Shown: positions 1 through 8,885 of the stretch, piece after piece
Layout of the letters: every line of letters starts with the position of its first letter
How positions within the stretch are numbered: position 1 is the stretch's first letter
Source of the DNA: CBDUEV01 sp965366365
GTDB lineage: Bacteria > Actinomycetota > Acidimicrobiia > Spongiisociales > JAENVV01
DNA length: 32,479 bases
Direction of reading: 5' to 3'
NCBI GenBank assembly: GCA_965366365.1
Contig: CBDUEV010000032.1
Span: 1 to 32,479, forward strand
The notes under the pieces: model-generated
Database searches by the model: none
What the model was told of the DNA's origin: nothing
What the model saw: only the letters and a program-made list of their open reading frames with translations
Translations under genes and position numbers: made by a program

Positions 1-12
1 AAGGAGCCCGCG

Positions 13-1071
13 GTGGCTGATGTCTTCGCCAACTATTGGGTTCTGCTCGGGCTGAAGCTGGTGGCGATCACCGCCGTCATCCCGAACGCGGCTTTGGTGG
101 TGGGTTTCGCCGAGCTGAAGCTGTCGGCCAAGATGCAGAACCGGACCGGTCCGTACTTCGCCGGTGGCCGGTATGGATGGGCGCAGCTGATCGCCGACGG
201 CATCAAGTTCCTTCAGAAGGAAGATGTCATCCCTGAGGACGCCGATCGCCAGGTGTTCCGGTGGGCTCCTGCCGTCGTCCTCCTCGGAACGTTCGCCCTC
301 TTCGTCGTCATCCCGTTCTGGCCGGCTGGCGTCTTCCGAGGCGAGGACGTGCCGGTGGGGGCGGTCCAAGACCTCGATCTGGGCATCTTCTACCTGCTGG
401 CCGTCTCGTCGATCTCCACGATCGGCGTGCTGATGGCCGGATGGTCGTCGGCCAACAAGTACTCGCTGATGGGCGGACTCCGAGCGGCCGGGCAGCTCAT
501 CGCCTACGAGCTCCCCCTGGTGCTGTCGGTGATCGGGGTGGTCATCCTGGCGGAGACCATGTCCCTGGGTGGGATCGTCGAGGCACAGGCCACCTTTGAG
601 TTCTGGGAGGGTTCGCCGTCGTGGCTCAACCTGGTGATCTCGCCGTTCGCGATTCTCCAGGTGGTCGGGTTCGTCATCTTCTACATCTCGGCGCTCGCCG
701 AGCTGAGCAGAACCCCGTTCGATATGCCGATCGCCGAGTCGGAGCTGGTGACCGGCTACCTCACCGAATACACCGGCTTCCGGTTCTTGTTCTTCTTCCT
801 TGCCGAGTACGCCAACATGTTTGCGATGTCTGCCGTCGCCGCCACCCTCTTCCTGGGGGGACCGCTCGGTCCCGGCGTCGAGCAGTTTCCTTGGCTCGGA
901 CCGATCTGGCTCGTTTCGAAAGTCCTCATCCTGGCCTTCGTGATGATCTGGTTCCGCTGGACGTTCCCCCGCTTCCGTGAGGATCAGCTGCAGGCCCTGG
1001 CCTGGCGTTGGCTGGTCCCGCTGGGCTTGCTGAACATCGTGGTGACCGCAGTCTTCAAGGTGGTGTTCTGA
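13..1071 (+). CDS. nuoH: NADH-quinone oxidoreductase subunit H
   Basis: NuoH (ND1 family) is the membrane subunit of respiratory complex I that forms much of the quinone-binding chamber and joins the peripheral arm to the proton-pumping arm. The 352-residue product is a polytopic membrane protein of normal family length. It carries the family signatures KMQNRTGPYFAG near the N terminus, QLIADGIKF, and SELSRTPFDMPIAESELVTGY-like residues in the quinone loop (here LSRTPFDMPIAESELVTGY). The start is GTG at 13, set by an AAGGAG ribosome site at bases 1-6, six bases upstream. The stop overlaps the nuoI start (TGATG), so the two are translationally coupled. The upstream nuo genes (nuoA-G) would be expected before base 1 and are not visible. 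Confidence 0.97.
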   Translation: MADVFANYWVLLGLKLVAITAVIPNAALVVGFAELKLSAKMQNRTGPYFAGGRYGWAQLIADGIKFLQKEDVIPEDADRQVFRWAPAVVLLGTFALFVVIPFWPAGVFRGEDVPVGAVQDLDLGIFYLLAVSSISTIGVLMAGWSSANKYSLMGGLRAAGQLIAYELPLVLSVIGVVILAETMSLGGIVEAQATFEFWEGSPSWLNLVISPFAILQVVGFVIFYISALAELSRTPFDMPIAESELVTGYLTEYTGFRFLFFFLAEYANMFAMSAVAATLFLGGPLGPGVEQFPWLGPIWLVSKVLILAFVMIWFRWTFPRFREDQLQALAWRWLVPLGLLNIVVTAVFKVVF

Positions 1072-1565
1072 TGGCTCTGAAGCTGCCGCAAATTCCGGGC
1101 CGGGGCGTGGCCAAGGGCCTGGGCGTCACCTTCTCGACCATGGTCAAGACGCTCTTCAACCCGAAGAAGCACCTCTACACGGTCAACTATCCGAAGGTGA
1201 AGGAAACGCCGGTCCCTCGGGCGCGCGGGGTGATCGCCCTCGACCAGGAGGCCTGCACCTCGTGCATGCTGTGTTCCCGTTCCTGCCCCGACTGGTGCAT
1301 CTACATCGAGGCTCACAAAGAGGAGAAGCCGCCCTCCAAACCGGGTGGCCGGCCACGCCAGCGAGCCGAGTTGGATCGCTTCGACATCGACTACGCCCTG
1401 TGTATGTACTGCGGGATCTGCGTCGAGGTCTGCCCATTCGACGCGCTGTTCTGGTCTCCCGAGTTCGAGTACTCGGAGTACTCGATGGGCAAGATGTTGC
1501 ACGACAAGGACCGGCTCCAGGATTGGCTGCCGACCGTTCCCGACGCCCCCGCCCTGGAGTCCTGA
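1071..1565 (+). CDS. nuoI: NADH-quinone oxidoreductase subunit I (2x[4Fe-4S])
   Basis: NuoI carries the two tetranuclear iron-sulfur clusters N6a and N6b that pass electrons from the peripheral arm towards N2 and quinone. The 164-residue product has both ferredoxin motifs intact: cysteines 62, 65, 68 and 72 in CTSCMLCSRSCP, and cysteines 111, 114, 117 and 121 in CMYCGICVEVCP. An insert rich in Lys, Pro and Arg (about residues 82-100) separates them. The ATG at 1071 overlaps the nuoH stop, and its own stop overlaps the nuoJ ATG (TGATG at 1563-1567). Longer in-frame starts upstream would lie inside nuoH and are rejected. Confidence 0.97.
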   Translation: MALKLPQIPGRGVAKGLGVTFSTMVKTLFNPKKHLYTVNYPKVKETPVPRARGVIALDQEACTSCMLCSRSCPDWCIYIEAHKEEKPPSKPGGRPRQRAELDRFDIDYALCMYCGICVEVCPFDALFWSPEFEYSEYSMGKMLHDKDRLQDWLPTVPDAPALES

Positions 1566-2098
1566 TGGATTTCTCCGAACCGTTCGTGTGGGTGTTCACT
1601 CTCATCGCCGTCGTCATCGCCGGCGCCGGACTGAAAGTGGTCACCAGCGGCAACCTCATCCATTCTGCGCTTGCGCTGGTCGGAGCTCTGGCCGGGACCG
1701 CCGCGTTGTTCCTGCTCTTGTCGGCCGAGTTCGTGGCCTGGGTACTGGTGCTCGTCTACATCGGTGCGGTGGTGGTGCTCTTCTTGTTCGGGATCATGAT
1801 CACCAGGGCGCCGGTTGGTTACGACGCCGAATTGGACAACGACCGAAAGGGCATCGCCGTGGTGGCGGCGGGGACCCTGTTCGTGCTGATGGCGTGGGCC
1901 TCCTCGGCCGCCTTCAGTGACACCGACCTCGTGGAGATCGGCACCGCCACCTCCACCGAAACCATCGCTGACGCCCTGCTCGGCAGGTATGTGCTCCCGT
2001 TCGAGATCGTGTCGTTCGTACTGCTGGCGGCCCTCATCGGTGGTATCACCGTGGCCCGCAAGGACGCCAGCCCGGCCGAAGAGGAAGGCCTCCTGTGA
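1565..2098 (+). CDS. nuoJ: NADH-quinone oxidoreductase subunit J
   Basis: NuoJ (ND6 family) is a membrane subunit next to NuoH, NuoA and NuoK, and its third helix is part of the coupling path between quinone reduction and proton pumping. The 177-residue product has about five membrane helices. The family motif VYIGAVVVLFLF is at residues 64-75 and a C-terminal helix contains PFEIVSFVLLAALIGGI. The ATG at 1565 overlaps the nuoI stop. The reading frame is open upstream into nuoI, but the homology begins only at this ATG. The stop (TGA 2096-2098) overlaps a GTG at 2095 that opens a 38-codon ORF, so nuoJ is not directly abutted to nuoK as in many operons. Confidence 0.96.
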   Translation: MDFSEPFVWVFTLIAVVIAGAGLKVVTSGNLIHSALALVGALAGTAALFLLLSAEFVAWVLVLVYIGAVVVLFLFGIMITRAPVGYDAELDNDRKGIAVVAAGTLFVLMAWASSAAFSDTDLVEIGTATSTETIADALLGRYVLPFEIVSFVLLAALIGGITVARKDASPAEEEGLL

Positions 2099-2211
2099 GC
2101 GCGATCCTGATCCTCGTGGCACTTCTCGTGGGGCTGGCGGTCGTCGGGGGAGCCGCCTTCGCCGCCATCACTCTGTGGTCGAACAGTTCCAAGCGGGAGG
2201 ACGACCGGTGA
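2095..2211 (+). CDS. 38-residue single-helix membrane microprotein between nuoJ and nuoK
   Basis: I do not recognise this gene. GTG at 2095 overlaps the nuoJ stop, and its own TGA (2209-2211) overlaps the GTG start of nuoK at 2208, so it sits in the operon with the same coupling as the real nuo genes. The predicted product is 38 residues: a hydrophobic stretch of about 26 residues (roughly 3-28, Leu, Val, Ala and Gly rich) followed by a charged tail SKREDDR. By my count 33 of 38 codons end in G or C, like neighbouring genes. It could be a small accessory subunit of complex I, a coupling ORF that only carries ribosomes from nuoJ to nuoK, or a lineage-specific leftover. The coupling and composition argue that it is translated; function is unknown. 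Confidence 0.65.
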   Translation: MSAILILVALLVGLAVVGGAAFAAITLWSNSSKREDDR

Positions 2212-2513
2212 CGCTCGTTCCCGTCCTCGTCCTGTCCTCGTTCCTGTTCTGCCTCGGGGTATACGGCCTCCTGGCACGGCGGAATGCCGTGATGGTCCTC
2301 CTCGCCGTTGAACTCATGCTCAACGCCGTCAACATCAACCTGGTGGCCTTCGAGGCGGCCTTGCGAGACAGCATGGCCACTGGACAGATCTTCGCCATCT
2401 TCGTGATCACCGTGGCCGCCGCCGAGGTGGGGATCGGTCTCGCCATCGTTCTCCTCATCTTCCGCAACCGCCTGTCCGCCAACCTCGACGACTTCAGCAC
2501 GATGAAGGGATGA
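2208..2513 (+). CDS. nuoK: NADH-quinone oxidoreductase subunit K
   Basis: NuoK (ND4L family) is a three-helix antiporter-like membrane subunit in the proton translocation path. The 101-residue product is the usual length. Both membrane glutamates important in the family are visible, Glu35 in LLAVELMLNAVNINL and Glu73 in AAAEVGIGLAIV. The start is GTG at 2208, overlapping the stop of the 38-codon ORF. It gives the expected N terminus, whereas the long upstream open frame has no homology. The stop overlaps the nuoL ATG at 2510 (ATGA). Confidence 0.96.
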   Translation: MTLVPVLVLSSFLFCLGVYGLLARRNAVMVLLAVELMLNAVNINLVAFEAALRDSMATGQIFAIFVITVAAAEVGIGLAIVLLIFRNRLSANLDDFSTMKG

Positions 2514-4561
2514 CGGGAATGTTCAACATCCTCGCCGCCCTCGCAGAAGCCGAGCACGGCCCCGAGTTGGGCGCCGGTGGGCCTCTTCAGGAGTGGGCAT
2601 GGCTGATCCTGGTGGTGCCTTTCCTGGCCGTCGCCATCATCGTCTTCTTCGGCAAGAAGATGCCCTACCAAGGTGGCGAAGTCGCCGTGGGGATGATGGC
2701 GTTCGTCTTCGTCTATGGGCTCCTGCTGTGGATCGGAACGATCCGGGAGCACATCGTCTACGAGAAGAACATCATGATCGCCGACATCGGCGACGGCCTC
2801 CAGCTCGAGTGGGGGTGGGTGGTCGATGGCCTTTCCTCGATGATGTACTTCGTGATCGGCACCGTCGGTCTACTGGTCTTCACGTATGCCCTCGGGTACA
2901 TGAGGGGTGAGATCAGGGTCACCTGGTTCTTCGCCTCGTTTTCGCTGTTCGCCGGCGCCATGCTCGTGCTGGTCGCCTCACCCAACCTGGTGCAGCTGAT
3001 CGTCGGATGGGAGCTGGTGGGCGTCGCTTCCTACCTGCTCATCGGCCACTACTGGGAAGAGAAAGAGAACTCCTCGGCCGGTATGAAGGCCTTCTTCGTC
3101 AACAAGGTGGCCGACGTCGGGCTCATCATCGGAGCCATCATGGTCGCCATCGGCGTGGGTTCGTTCCGCATCCACGATGTGCTGGTTGGCGCCGAGGAAG
3201 GCGTCGCCGGCCTCACCGCCCCCTCGCTGGGCGGGTCGACGGTGGCCGTCGTCGGCGCCCTCCTGCTCTTCTTCGGAGCGATGGGCAAGAGCGCCCAGTT
3301 CCCGCTTCACATCTGGCTTCCCGACGCCATGGCCGGCCCGACCCCCGTCTCGGCGCTCATGCACGCCGCCACGATGGTCACCGCCGGTGTGTACCTGATG
3401 GCTCGCCTGTTCCCGCTGTATCAGACGCTGGCGCAGGACGTCCGGCCCTTCATGATCGCCATCGGGACCGCCACCCTCTTCCTGACCGGACTCATTGCCC
3501 TGGTGCAAGACGACATCAAGAAGGTGCTGGCGTACTCGACGGTCAGTCAACTCGGCTACATGATGACCGCGGTGGCGGCCGGTGGTTACACCGCCGGCGT
3601 CTTCCACCTCTTCACCCACGCCTTCTTCAAGGCCCTGCTCTTCCTCGGCGCCGGATCGGTGATCCACGGCGTCCACTCCAACAACATGTCCGACATGGGC
3701 GGCCTCCGCAAGTACATGCCCAAGACCTTCTGGACCTTCGTCATCGGCTCCTTGGCTCTGGCCGGCGTCTTCCCGCTGGCCGGGTTCTTCTCCAAAGACG
3801 AGATCCTGGGAACGCTCAACTACGAGGGCTACCAGATGGTCATGTGGATCGCCATCGCCGGTGCCTTCATCACCGCCTTCTACATGACCCGCGCCGTTGC
3901 CCTCACGTTCTTCGGGTCGTTCAAGGGCCATGGAGAGCCGCACGAATCCGAATCCCTCATGACGGTTCCGCTCATGGTCTTGGCCGGCCTCGCCGTCGTC
4001 GCCGGCCTCGTGAACTGGCCCGGCGTGTACACGGGCTTCACGGAATGGCTGGCCACCCGGGCGCTCGTGATGGGCGACCACCATCCGGAGAGCCTCGACC
4101 TCACCCTCGCCGCCTACGGGACGATCGCCGCTTTGGGCGGAATCGCCGCGGGGTGGGCCCTCTTTGGCAAGGATCGCGACACGCAAAAGGCCCGGGACCG
4201 CTTCCGGATCCCGGTGCTCTACGAGATCTTCGCCCGTAAGTACTATCTCGACGACGTCGCCCTCGGTCTCGTCGGTCTCATCAAGGGTCCGTTCGCCAGG
4301 GCGGTCAACTGGTCGAATACCTACATCATCGACCTGGTCGTCAACGCCTTCGGGTTCGGGACGCAGGCCATCGGCCGGTTCGTCTACGGGAGCCTCGATC
4401 AGGGCGGTATCGACGCCGGCCTCAACCTGGCGGCCGCAGGTTCCGGGGCGGCCGGAGGCCTCCTCCGCAAGCTTCAGACCGGAAAGATTCAACAGTACGC
4501 CGGAGCGTTGGTGGCGGGAACAGTCGTTCTCGTGGTCGCCTTCGTCATCGTGAGAAACTAG
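2510..4561 (+). CDS. nuoL: NADH-quinone oxidoreductase subunit L
   Basis: NuoL (ND5 family) is the distal antiporter-like proton pump of complex I, with the long lateral helix at its C terminus. The 683-residue product has the conserved charged sites of the family: GWELVGVASYLLIGHYW (key Glu), GKSAQFPLHIWLPDAMAGPT (key Lys), and the His-rich segment FHLFTHAFFKALLFLGAG. The C-terminal third continues as the expected extra helices ending in a last membrane anchor. ATG at 2510 overlaps the nuoK stop; a second ATG three codons later is possible. It is followed after 13 bases by nuoM. Confidence 0.97.
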   Translation: MTGMFNILAALAEAEHGPELGAGGPLQEWAWLILVVPFLAVAIIVFFGKKMPYQGGEVAVGMMAFVFVYGLLLWIGTIREHIVYEKNIMIADIGDGLQLEWGWVVDGLSSMMYFVIGTVGLLVFTYALGYMRGEIRVTWFFASFSLFAGAMLVLVASPNLVQLIVGWELVGVASYLLIGHYWEEKENSSAGMKAFFVNKVADVGLIIGAIMVAIGVGSFRIHDVLVGAEEGVAGLTAPSLGGSTVAVVGALLLFFGAMGKSAQFPLHIWLPDAMAGPTPVSALMHAATMVTAGVYLMARLFPLYQTLAQDVRPFMIAIGTATLFLTGLIALVQDDIKKVLAYSTVSQLGYMMTAVAAGGYTAGVFHLFTHAFFKALLFLGAGSVIHGVHSNNMSDMGGLRKYMPKTFWTFVIGSLALAGVFPLAGFFSKDEILGTLNYEGYQMVMWIAIAGAFITAFYMTRAVALTFFGSFKGHGEPHESESLMTVPLMVLAGLAVVAGLVNWPGVYTGFTEWLATRALVMGDHHPESLDLTLAAYGTIAALGGIAAGWALFGKDRDTQKARDRFRIPVLYEIFARKYYLDDVALGLVGLIKGPFARAVNWSNTYIIDLVVNAFGFGTQAIGRFVYGSLDQGGIDAGLNLAAAGSGAAGGLLRKLQTGKIQQYAGALVAGTVVLVVAFVIVRN

Positions 4562-4574
4562 GAGGAACGACGAC

Positions 4575-6143
4575 ATGGATTGGTTCGACAGCGGTTGGGG
4601 CTTGAGCCTCATCGTGTTCCTTCCCCTGGTGGGGGCGGTACTCGTCGGCCTGATGCCCAAGGAGCAAGAAGAGGGCATCAAGTGGACGGCGCTGCTGACG
4701 ACCATTGTCGTGGCAGCACTTTCGGTGGTCGCGGCCGCCGGTTTCAACTACGACTCGGCGGCCGAGTTCCAGTTCGACACCAGCCTCAGCTGGATCCCCG
4801 CCATCGGCTCCAACTACCACATCGGGATCGACGGCATCAGCCTGCCGATGCTGGTCCTGTCGGCCATCGTCACGGTGCTGGCCGTCATCTACAGCTGGGA
4901 TCATTGGGAGGAACCACGGAACCCGAAAGCGTTCCTCATCCTCATCCTCCTCCTCGAGACGGGGATGAACGGGACCTTCGTCGCCCTCGACCTGGTCCTC
5001 TTCTTCATCTTCTTCGAGCTGGTCCTCCTGCCGATGTACTTCATGATCGGGATCTGGGGTGACAAGACGCCCCGGACCGTGGCCGGATTCAACGTCGAAA
5101 TCGAAACGCGGCTCTACGCCTCGATCAAGTTCTTCATCTTCACCCTGTTCGGGTCGGCGTTCATGCTGCTCTCCTTCCTGGCGCTGTACTTCAACGCCCC
5201 TGAGCAGACGTTCGACATCCCGGGACTGATCGCCCAGGCCCCGGCCCTGACGGCGCTGCCCGTGGCAGGGCTGATCTTCGCCGGCATGTTCCTGGGGTTC
5301 GCCGTCAAGGTCCCGATGTGGCCGCTCCACACCTGGCTGCCCGATGCCCACACAGCTGCTCCCACGGTCGGGTCCGTGCTGCTGGCCGCCATCCTCCTGA
5401 AACTCGGTTCGTACGGCTTCATCAGGATCGCCATCCCGATTCTTCCGGAGCAAGCCCGCGCATGGGCACCTTGGATCGCCGTTCTGGCTGTGATCGGGAT
5501 CATCTACGGCTCGCTCGCCTGCCTGGCCCAAACCGACATGAAACGGCTCATCGCCTTCTCGTCCGTCGGGCACATGGGCTTCGTCATGCTCGGGATCGCC
5601 ACTCTCACCGAGGTGGGGATCAATGCTGCGGTGATCGGGATGGTCGCCCACGGCGTCATCACCGGCATGCTCTTCTTCCTGGCCGGATCGATGCATCACC
5701 GCTACCACACGCGCGACATGGCTCGCCTGGGCGGGAACATGAAGATCATGCCCAAGATGGGAGGGATCCTCGGCTTCACGGCCATGGCGTCCCTCGGGCT
5801 CCCGGGTCTGGCCGGGTTCTGGGGAGAATTCATGTCGCTGGTCGGGGCCTACAACCCACTCGCCGGCCTCAACACCGGCCTCTTCCGGAGCGCCATGGTG
5901 GCCGGGGCGATCGGCACGGTGCTGACCGCCGGGTACATGCTGTGGATGCTCCAGAAGGTCAACCTCGGTGAGCCTTCCGAAGAGTGGGCTGGGGCCGATT
6001 TCGCCGATGCCGACAAGTACGAGATGACTGCCTGGGTGCCGCTCCTTCTGGCCACGTTGGTGATCGGCGTCTTCCCCAATGTCATCTTTGGAGCCACCAG
6101 CGATGCCGTCGCTTCCCTCGTCACCACGGCCTTCGGAGGCTGA
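4575..6143 (+). CDS. nuoM: NADH-quinone oxidoreductase subunit M
   Basis: NuoM (ND4 family) is an antiporter-like proton-pumping subunit of the membrane arm. The 522-residue product has about 14 helices and the conserved motifs FFELVLLPMYFMIGIWG (key Glu), AVKVPMWPLHTWLPDAHTAA (key Lys) and IAFSSVGHMGFV. A strong GGAGG ribosome site at 4561-4565 sits nine bases before the ATG; its first G is the last base of the nuoL stop. This is the only nuo gene in the window with a clear intergenic ribosome site rather than an overlap, which would allow independent initiation. Confidence 0.97.
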   Translation: MDWFDSGWGLSLIVFLPLVGAVLVGLMPKEQEEGIKWTALLTTIVVAALSVVAAAGFNYDSAAEFQFDTSLSWIPAIGSNYHIGIDGISLPMLVLSAIVTVLAVIYSWDHWEEPRNPKAFLILILLLETGMNGTFVALDLVLFFIFFELVLLPMYFMIGIWGDKTPRTVAGFNVEIETRLYASIKFFIFTLFGSAFMLLSFLALYFNAPEQTFDIPGLIAQAPALTALPVAGLIFAGMFLGFAVKVPMWPLHTWLPDAHTAAPTVGSVLLAAILLKLGSYGFIRIAIPILPEQARAWAPWIAVLAVIGIIYGSLACLAQTDMKRLIAFSSVGHMGFVMLGIATLTEVGINAAVIGMVAHGVITGMLFFLAGSMHHRYHTRDMARLGGNMKIMPKMGGILGFTAMASLGLPGLAGFWGEFMSLVGAYNPLAGLNTGLFRSAMVAGAIGTVLTAGYMLWMLQKVNLGEPSEEWAGADFADADKYEMTAWVPLLLATLVIGVFPNVIFGATSDAVASLVTTAFGG

Positions 6144-6149
6144 CCCTCG

Positions 6150-7637
6150 ATGCCCTACGACATCGACTATCTCGCTCTCGGGCCTGAGATCGCCCTGGCG
6201 GTCACCTTGATGGTGGTCCTGTCGGCCGACCTCATCCTGCCGCGGCGCCTCAAATACCTGACAGCCATTCTCGGCGTGGTGGGCATCACGATCGCGGCGG
6301 TTCCCCTCATCTGGCTCGGAGTGTCCGATGAAGGCACCCGCTCGATGTTCGATGGCAGCTACGTCGTGGATGACTTCTCGATCGTCCTGAAGGGGCTCTT
6401 CCTGGCGGCCGGCTACCTGGTCCTGCTCATGTCGGTGTCGTACCTCGAGTCCGATCAGTACTACGAAGGCGAGTACTACTTCTTGCTGCTGGCCTCCATA
6501 CTCGGGGCGCTCGTCATGTCGTCTGCAAGAGACCTGATCGTCCTGTTCATCGGGTTGGAACTGGTCTCCGGTCCGCTCTTCCTGCTGGCCGGCTGGCGAA
6601 AAGGGGACGAGAAGTCCAACGAGGCTGCCCTGAAGTTCTACCTTCTCGGTGTCCTGTCGGCGGCCATCCTGCTGTACGGCATGTCCTTCCTGTACGGGCT
6701 GACCGGGTCGGTCACGTTCGACGGGATCCGGGCGGCGTCTGTCGACATGAGCACCGAACCCGCCTTCGTCATGGCCGTGCTGTTCGTCATGGTGGGGTTT
6801 GCGTTCAAGATCTCGGCCGTGCCGTTTCACTTCTGGGCACCCGATACCTATGAGGGTGCGCCGACACCGGTGACCGCCTACTTGTCGGTCAGTTCCAAGG
6901 CAGCCGGCTTCGTGGGCCTTCTGGTCGTCACCTACCTGGCCTTTCCGGAGGCGAGCAACGTGTGGGGTCCCGCCCTGTGGATTCTCGCCGCGCTGACGAT
7001 GACCCTCGGCAATCTCACTGCTCTCCGCCAGACGAACATCGTCCGGCTGCTCGCCTACTCGTCGATCGCCCAAGCCGGCTTCATGCTCGTGCCGTTCGCG
7101 GTCGCCGGAGTCACGGGCGCCGCCGATCGGCTCGAAGAAGCCTTCGCCGCCACCGTCACCTACATCGCCATCTACGTGTTCATGAACCTCGGAGCGTTCG
7201 CCTTCGTGATCGCCTCGGCGCACCGCACCAAGAGTGGGCTGGTGGAGAAATGGTCAGGCTTCGGGCAATACTCGCCTGGTCTGGCCGCCCTCGGGTCTGC
7301 CTTCTTTCTCTCCCTGGCCGGAATCCCTCCGCTGGCCGGATGGTTCGCCAAGTTCGTCATGTTCAAGGCGGCGATTGGAGTGGGGAACGGCTGGACGACC
7401 ACCCTCGCCATCATTGCGGCCGTCAACGCGGTCATCGGTTTCTACTACTACGCCCGTGTCATCAAGGCGATGTGGTTCGACCCGATTCCTGCCGGTGTGG
7501 ACGCCAGGCCCGCCGAGGTGAGCAACAGCTTGCAGCTGGCCCTCGGCATCACCATCGCCTACGTCATCGGGGCCGGGTTCTTCCCACAGATCTCTGCCTT
7601 CTTCGGGGAAGCAACTCGGATGTTCGCGGCGGGCTGA
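6150..7637 (+). CDS. nuoN: NADH-quinone oxidoreductase subunit N
   Basis: NuoN (ND2 family) is the antiporter-like subunit closest to the NuoH/J/K part of complex I. The 495-residue product shows IVLFIGLELVSGPLFLLAGW (key Glu), AFKISAVPFHFWAPDTYEGAPTP split across the conserved Lys helix, and LAYSSIAQAGFMLVP. The gene follows nuoM after six bases; a GGAGG at 6136-6140, within the last codons of nuoM, can serve as its ribosome site. It is the last gene of the operon: the next gene is on the opposite strand, and the nuoN stop lies in a small hairpin. Confidence 0.96.
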   Translation: MPYDIDYLALGPEIALAVTLMVVLSADLILPRRLKYLTAILGVVGITIAAVPLIWLGVSDEGTRSMFDGSYVVDDFSIVLKGLFLAAGYLVLLMSVSYLESDQYYEGEYYFLLLASILGALVMSSARDLIVLFIGLELVSGPLFLLAGWRKGDEKSNEAALKFYLLGVLSAAILLYGMSFLYGLTGSVTFDGIRAASVDMSTEPAFVMAVLFVMVGFAFKISAVPFHFWAPDTYEGAPTPVTAYLSVSSKAAGFVGLLVVTYLAFPEASNVWGPALWILAALTMTLGNLTALRQTNIVRLLAYSSIAQAGFMLVPFAVAGVTGAADRLEEAFAATVTYIAIYVFMNLGAFAFVIASAHRTKSGLVEKWSGFGQYSPGLAALGSAFFLSLAGIPPLAGWFAKFVMFKAAIGVGNGWTTTLAIIAAVNAVIGFYYYARVIKAMWFDPIPAGVDARPAEVSNSLQLALGITIAYVIGAGFFPQISAFFGEATRMFAAG

Positions 7638-7649
7638 CCGTTTCGGTCA
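7635..7649. terminator. Small hairpin holding both convergent stop codons (weak terminator candidate)
   Basis: TGACCG, TTT, CGGTCA form a perfect 6-bp stem with a three-base loop. The nuoN stop is the TGA of the left arm and the stop of the minus-strand DUF389 gene is the complement of the right arm. There is no T run, so it would be at best a weak two-way terminator; it could be chance. Confidence 0.3.
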
Positions 7650-8771
7650 ATCGCCACTGCGGGCTCGGCTGGTAGCCGCCGGTATCCGCTGTAATTCGAC
7701 GTCGACGTTGCGGTCCAACTCCTTCGAGATGACCTCCGCCAGGCCCTCAACGCTGGGCGGCTCGTTGGAACTGGCGACGACCACGCCCACATTCGTCTCA
7801 CCGGCGTCGACCTCCACCACGACGTTGATCACTTCCACCGGCGTATCCGACTCGTCGGCCCACGCCTCGACCAGGGCGTCCACGTCGGTCCCTTCGGGCG
7901 GCGAGGCGAGGATGCCGGGCCCTTCCCACCGGAGGGGGAAGACCATCAAGAGGACCGCCAGGGTCACCCACCGCAAACCCCGCAAGACCTGGCCGAGTCC
8001 CAAACTCAAGGAGATGCCGGGGACGAAGCCTCCAAACAAGAAGGTGAGAGCGCCGCTGAAGACCACTCCCACGACGTTGGCCACGACCAGCAGAAGGGCG
8101 CCGAACGCCATGTCGAACCTGCCCGACTCGATGGAGATGCCGACCGTGGCGAGTGGCGGAACGAGTGCGACGGCGATCGCCGCCCCTGCCATGGCCTCGG
8201 CGGCCTCACGGCGCATCAATGTGTAGGCACCCACGGCTCCGGCCGCCATGGCGACGGCCAGATCGAGCATGTTGGGCTGGGTTCGGGCCAGGATCTCCCG
8301 TGGGGGGCCGTCCAGGCCTCCTGGGAGCAACGCCGAGATGAGAGCAGCCAGACCGATGGCGCCCACGGCGCCGGCCACCACGAGGACGGCCTGGCGCCCG
8401 CCACGTTTCGGCCAACCCATGACGACGGAAGCCGCCACACCCAGAACCGGTCCCATGAGCGGGGCGACCACCATTGCCCCGATGATCACCGCCGCAGAGT
8501 CGGCGATGAGGCCAAGCGCGGCCAGACAGACCGACAGCGCCAACAGGATGGAAAAACGCCACGCAAAATGCCGAGCCCGATCCCCCTCATGGAACATCGT
8601 CTCGATGACGCGCCGCCGATCGCTCGCCGAAACCGGCGAACGCAACTCCACCATGTCCCCCAACCGCCGGGACACGGCTTGGCCGAGCTGGTGTGCTGAA
8701 CGTTTGCTACCGATGACGTTCCTCACGTGGCGCTTCGGAGCCCAAGGTTCGTCGGCCAACGTTAAGCGCAC
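7647..8771 (-). CDS. DUF389 family integral membrane protein
   Basis: The product (374 residues from the GTG at 8771) is a DUF389-type membrane protein of unknown substrate. A soluble N-terminal part of about 85 residues is followed by a block of six or more helices with the family-like segments SAAVIIGAMVVAPLMGPVLG and AGAAIAVALVPPLATVGI, Pro- and Gly-rich. The last 80 or so residues are soluble and acidic, with a DVDALVEAW and EVDAGETNVGVVV repeat-like pattern. The start is uncertain: the GTG has a GAGG directly against it, while an ATG at 8654 (335 residues) has a GGGGGA just upstream and would also keep the whole membrane domain. It converges with nuoN and diverges from the wax synthase. 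Confidence 0.85.
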   Translation of the reverse strand: MRLTLADEPWAPKRHVRNVIGSKRSAHQLGQAVSRRLGDMVELRSPVSASDRRRVIETMFHEGDRARHFAWRFSILLALSVCLAALGLIADSAAVIIGAMVVAPLMGPVLGVAASVVMGWPKRGGRQAVLVVAGAVGAIGLAALISALLPGGLDGPPREILARTQPNMLDLAVAMAAGAVGAYTLMRREAAEAMAGAAIAVALVPPLATVGISIESGRFDMAFGALLLVVANVVGVVFSGALTFLFGGFVPGISLSLGLGQVLRGLRWVTLAVLLMVFPLRWEGPGILASPPEGTDVDALVEAWADESDTPVEVINVVVEVDAGETNVGVVVASSNEPPSVEGLAEVISKELDRNVDVELQRIPAATSRARSGD

Positions 8772-8885
8772 CTCAAGTGAAGCTTGCGATACGCCTAGGC
8801 CTGTCTCGCGAGGATGCGGCGGCGTTGCGGGCGACGTCTGCCCTTCGGCTGCCGTATTGTGGAACCAAGACCACCTGGAGGACCT

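Noticed and set aside
4545..7223. An 892-codon open frame on the minus strand antisense to nuoM and nuoN, and a similar 589-codon frame antisense to nuoL (2978-4747).
   Set aside because: Both translate to Glu/Asp/Gly/His/Arg-rich low-complexity sequence without domains. They are mirror frames of GC-rich membrane-protein genes with clear homology.
8814..8885. N-terminal extension of the WS/DGAT protein.
   Set aside because: The extra 24 residues are Arg/Gly/Pro-rich, and a GGAGG site points to GTG 8886, where family similarity begins.
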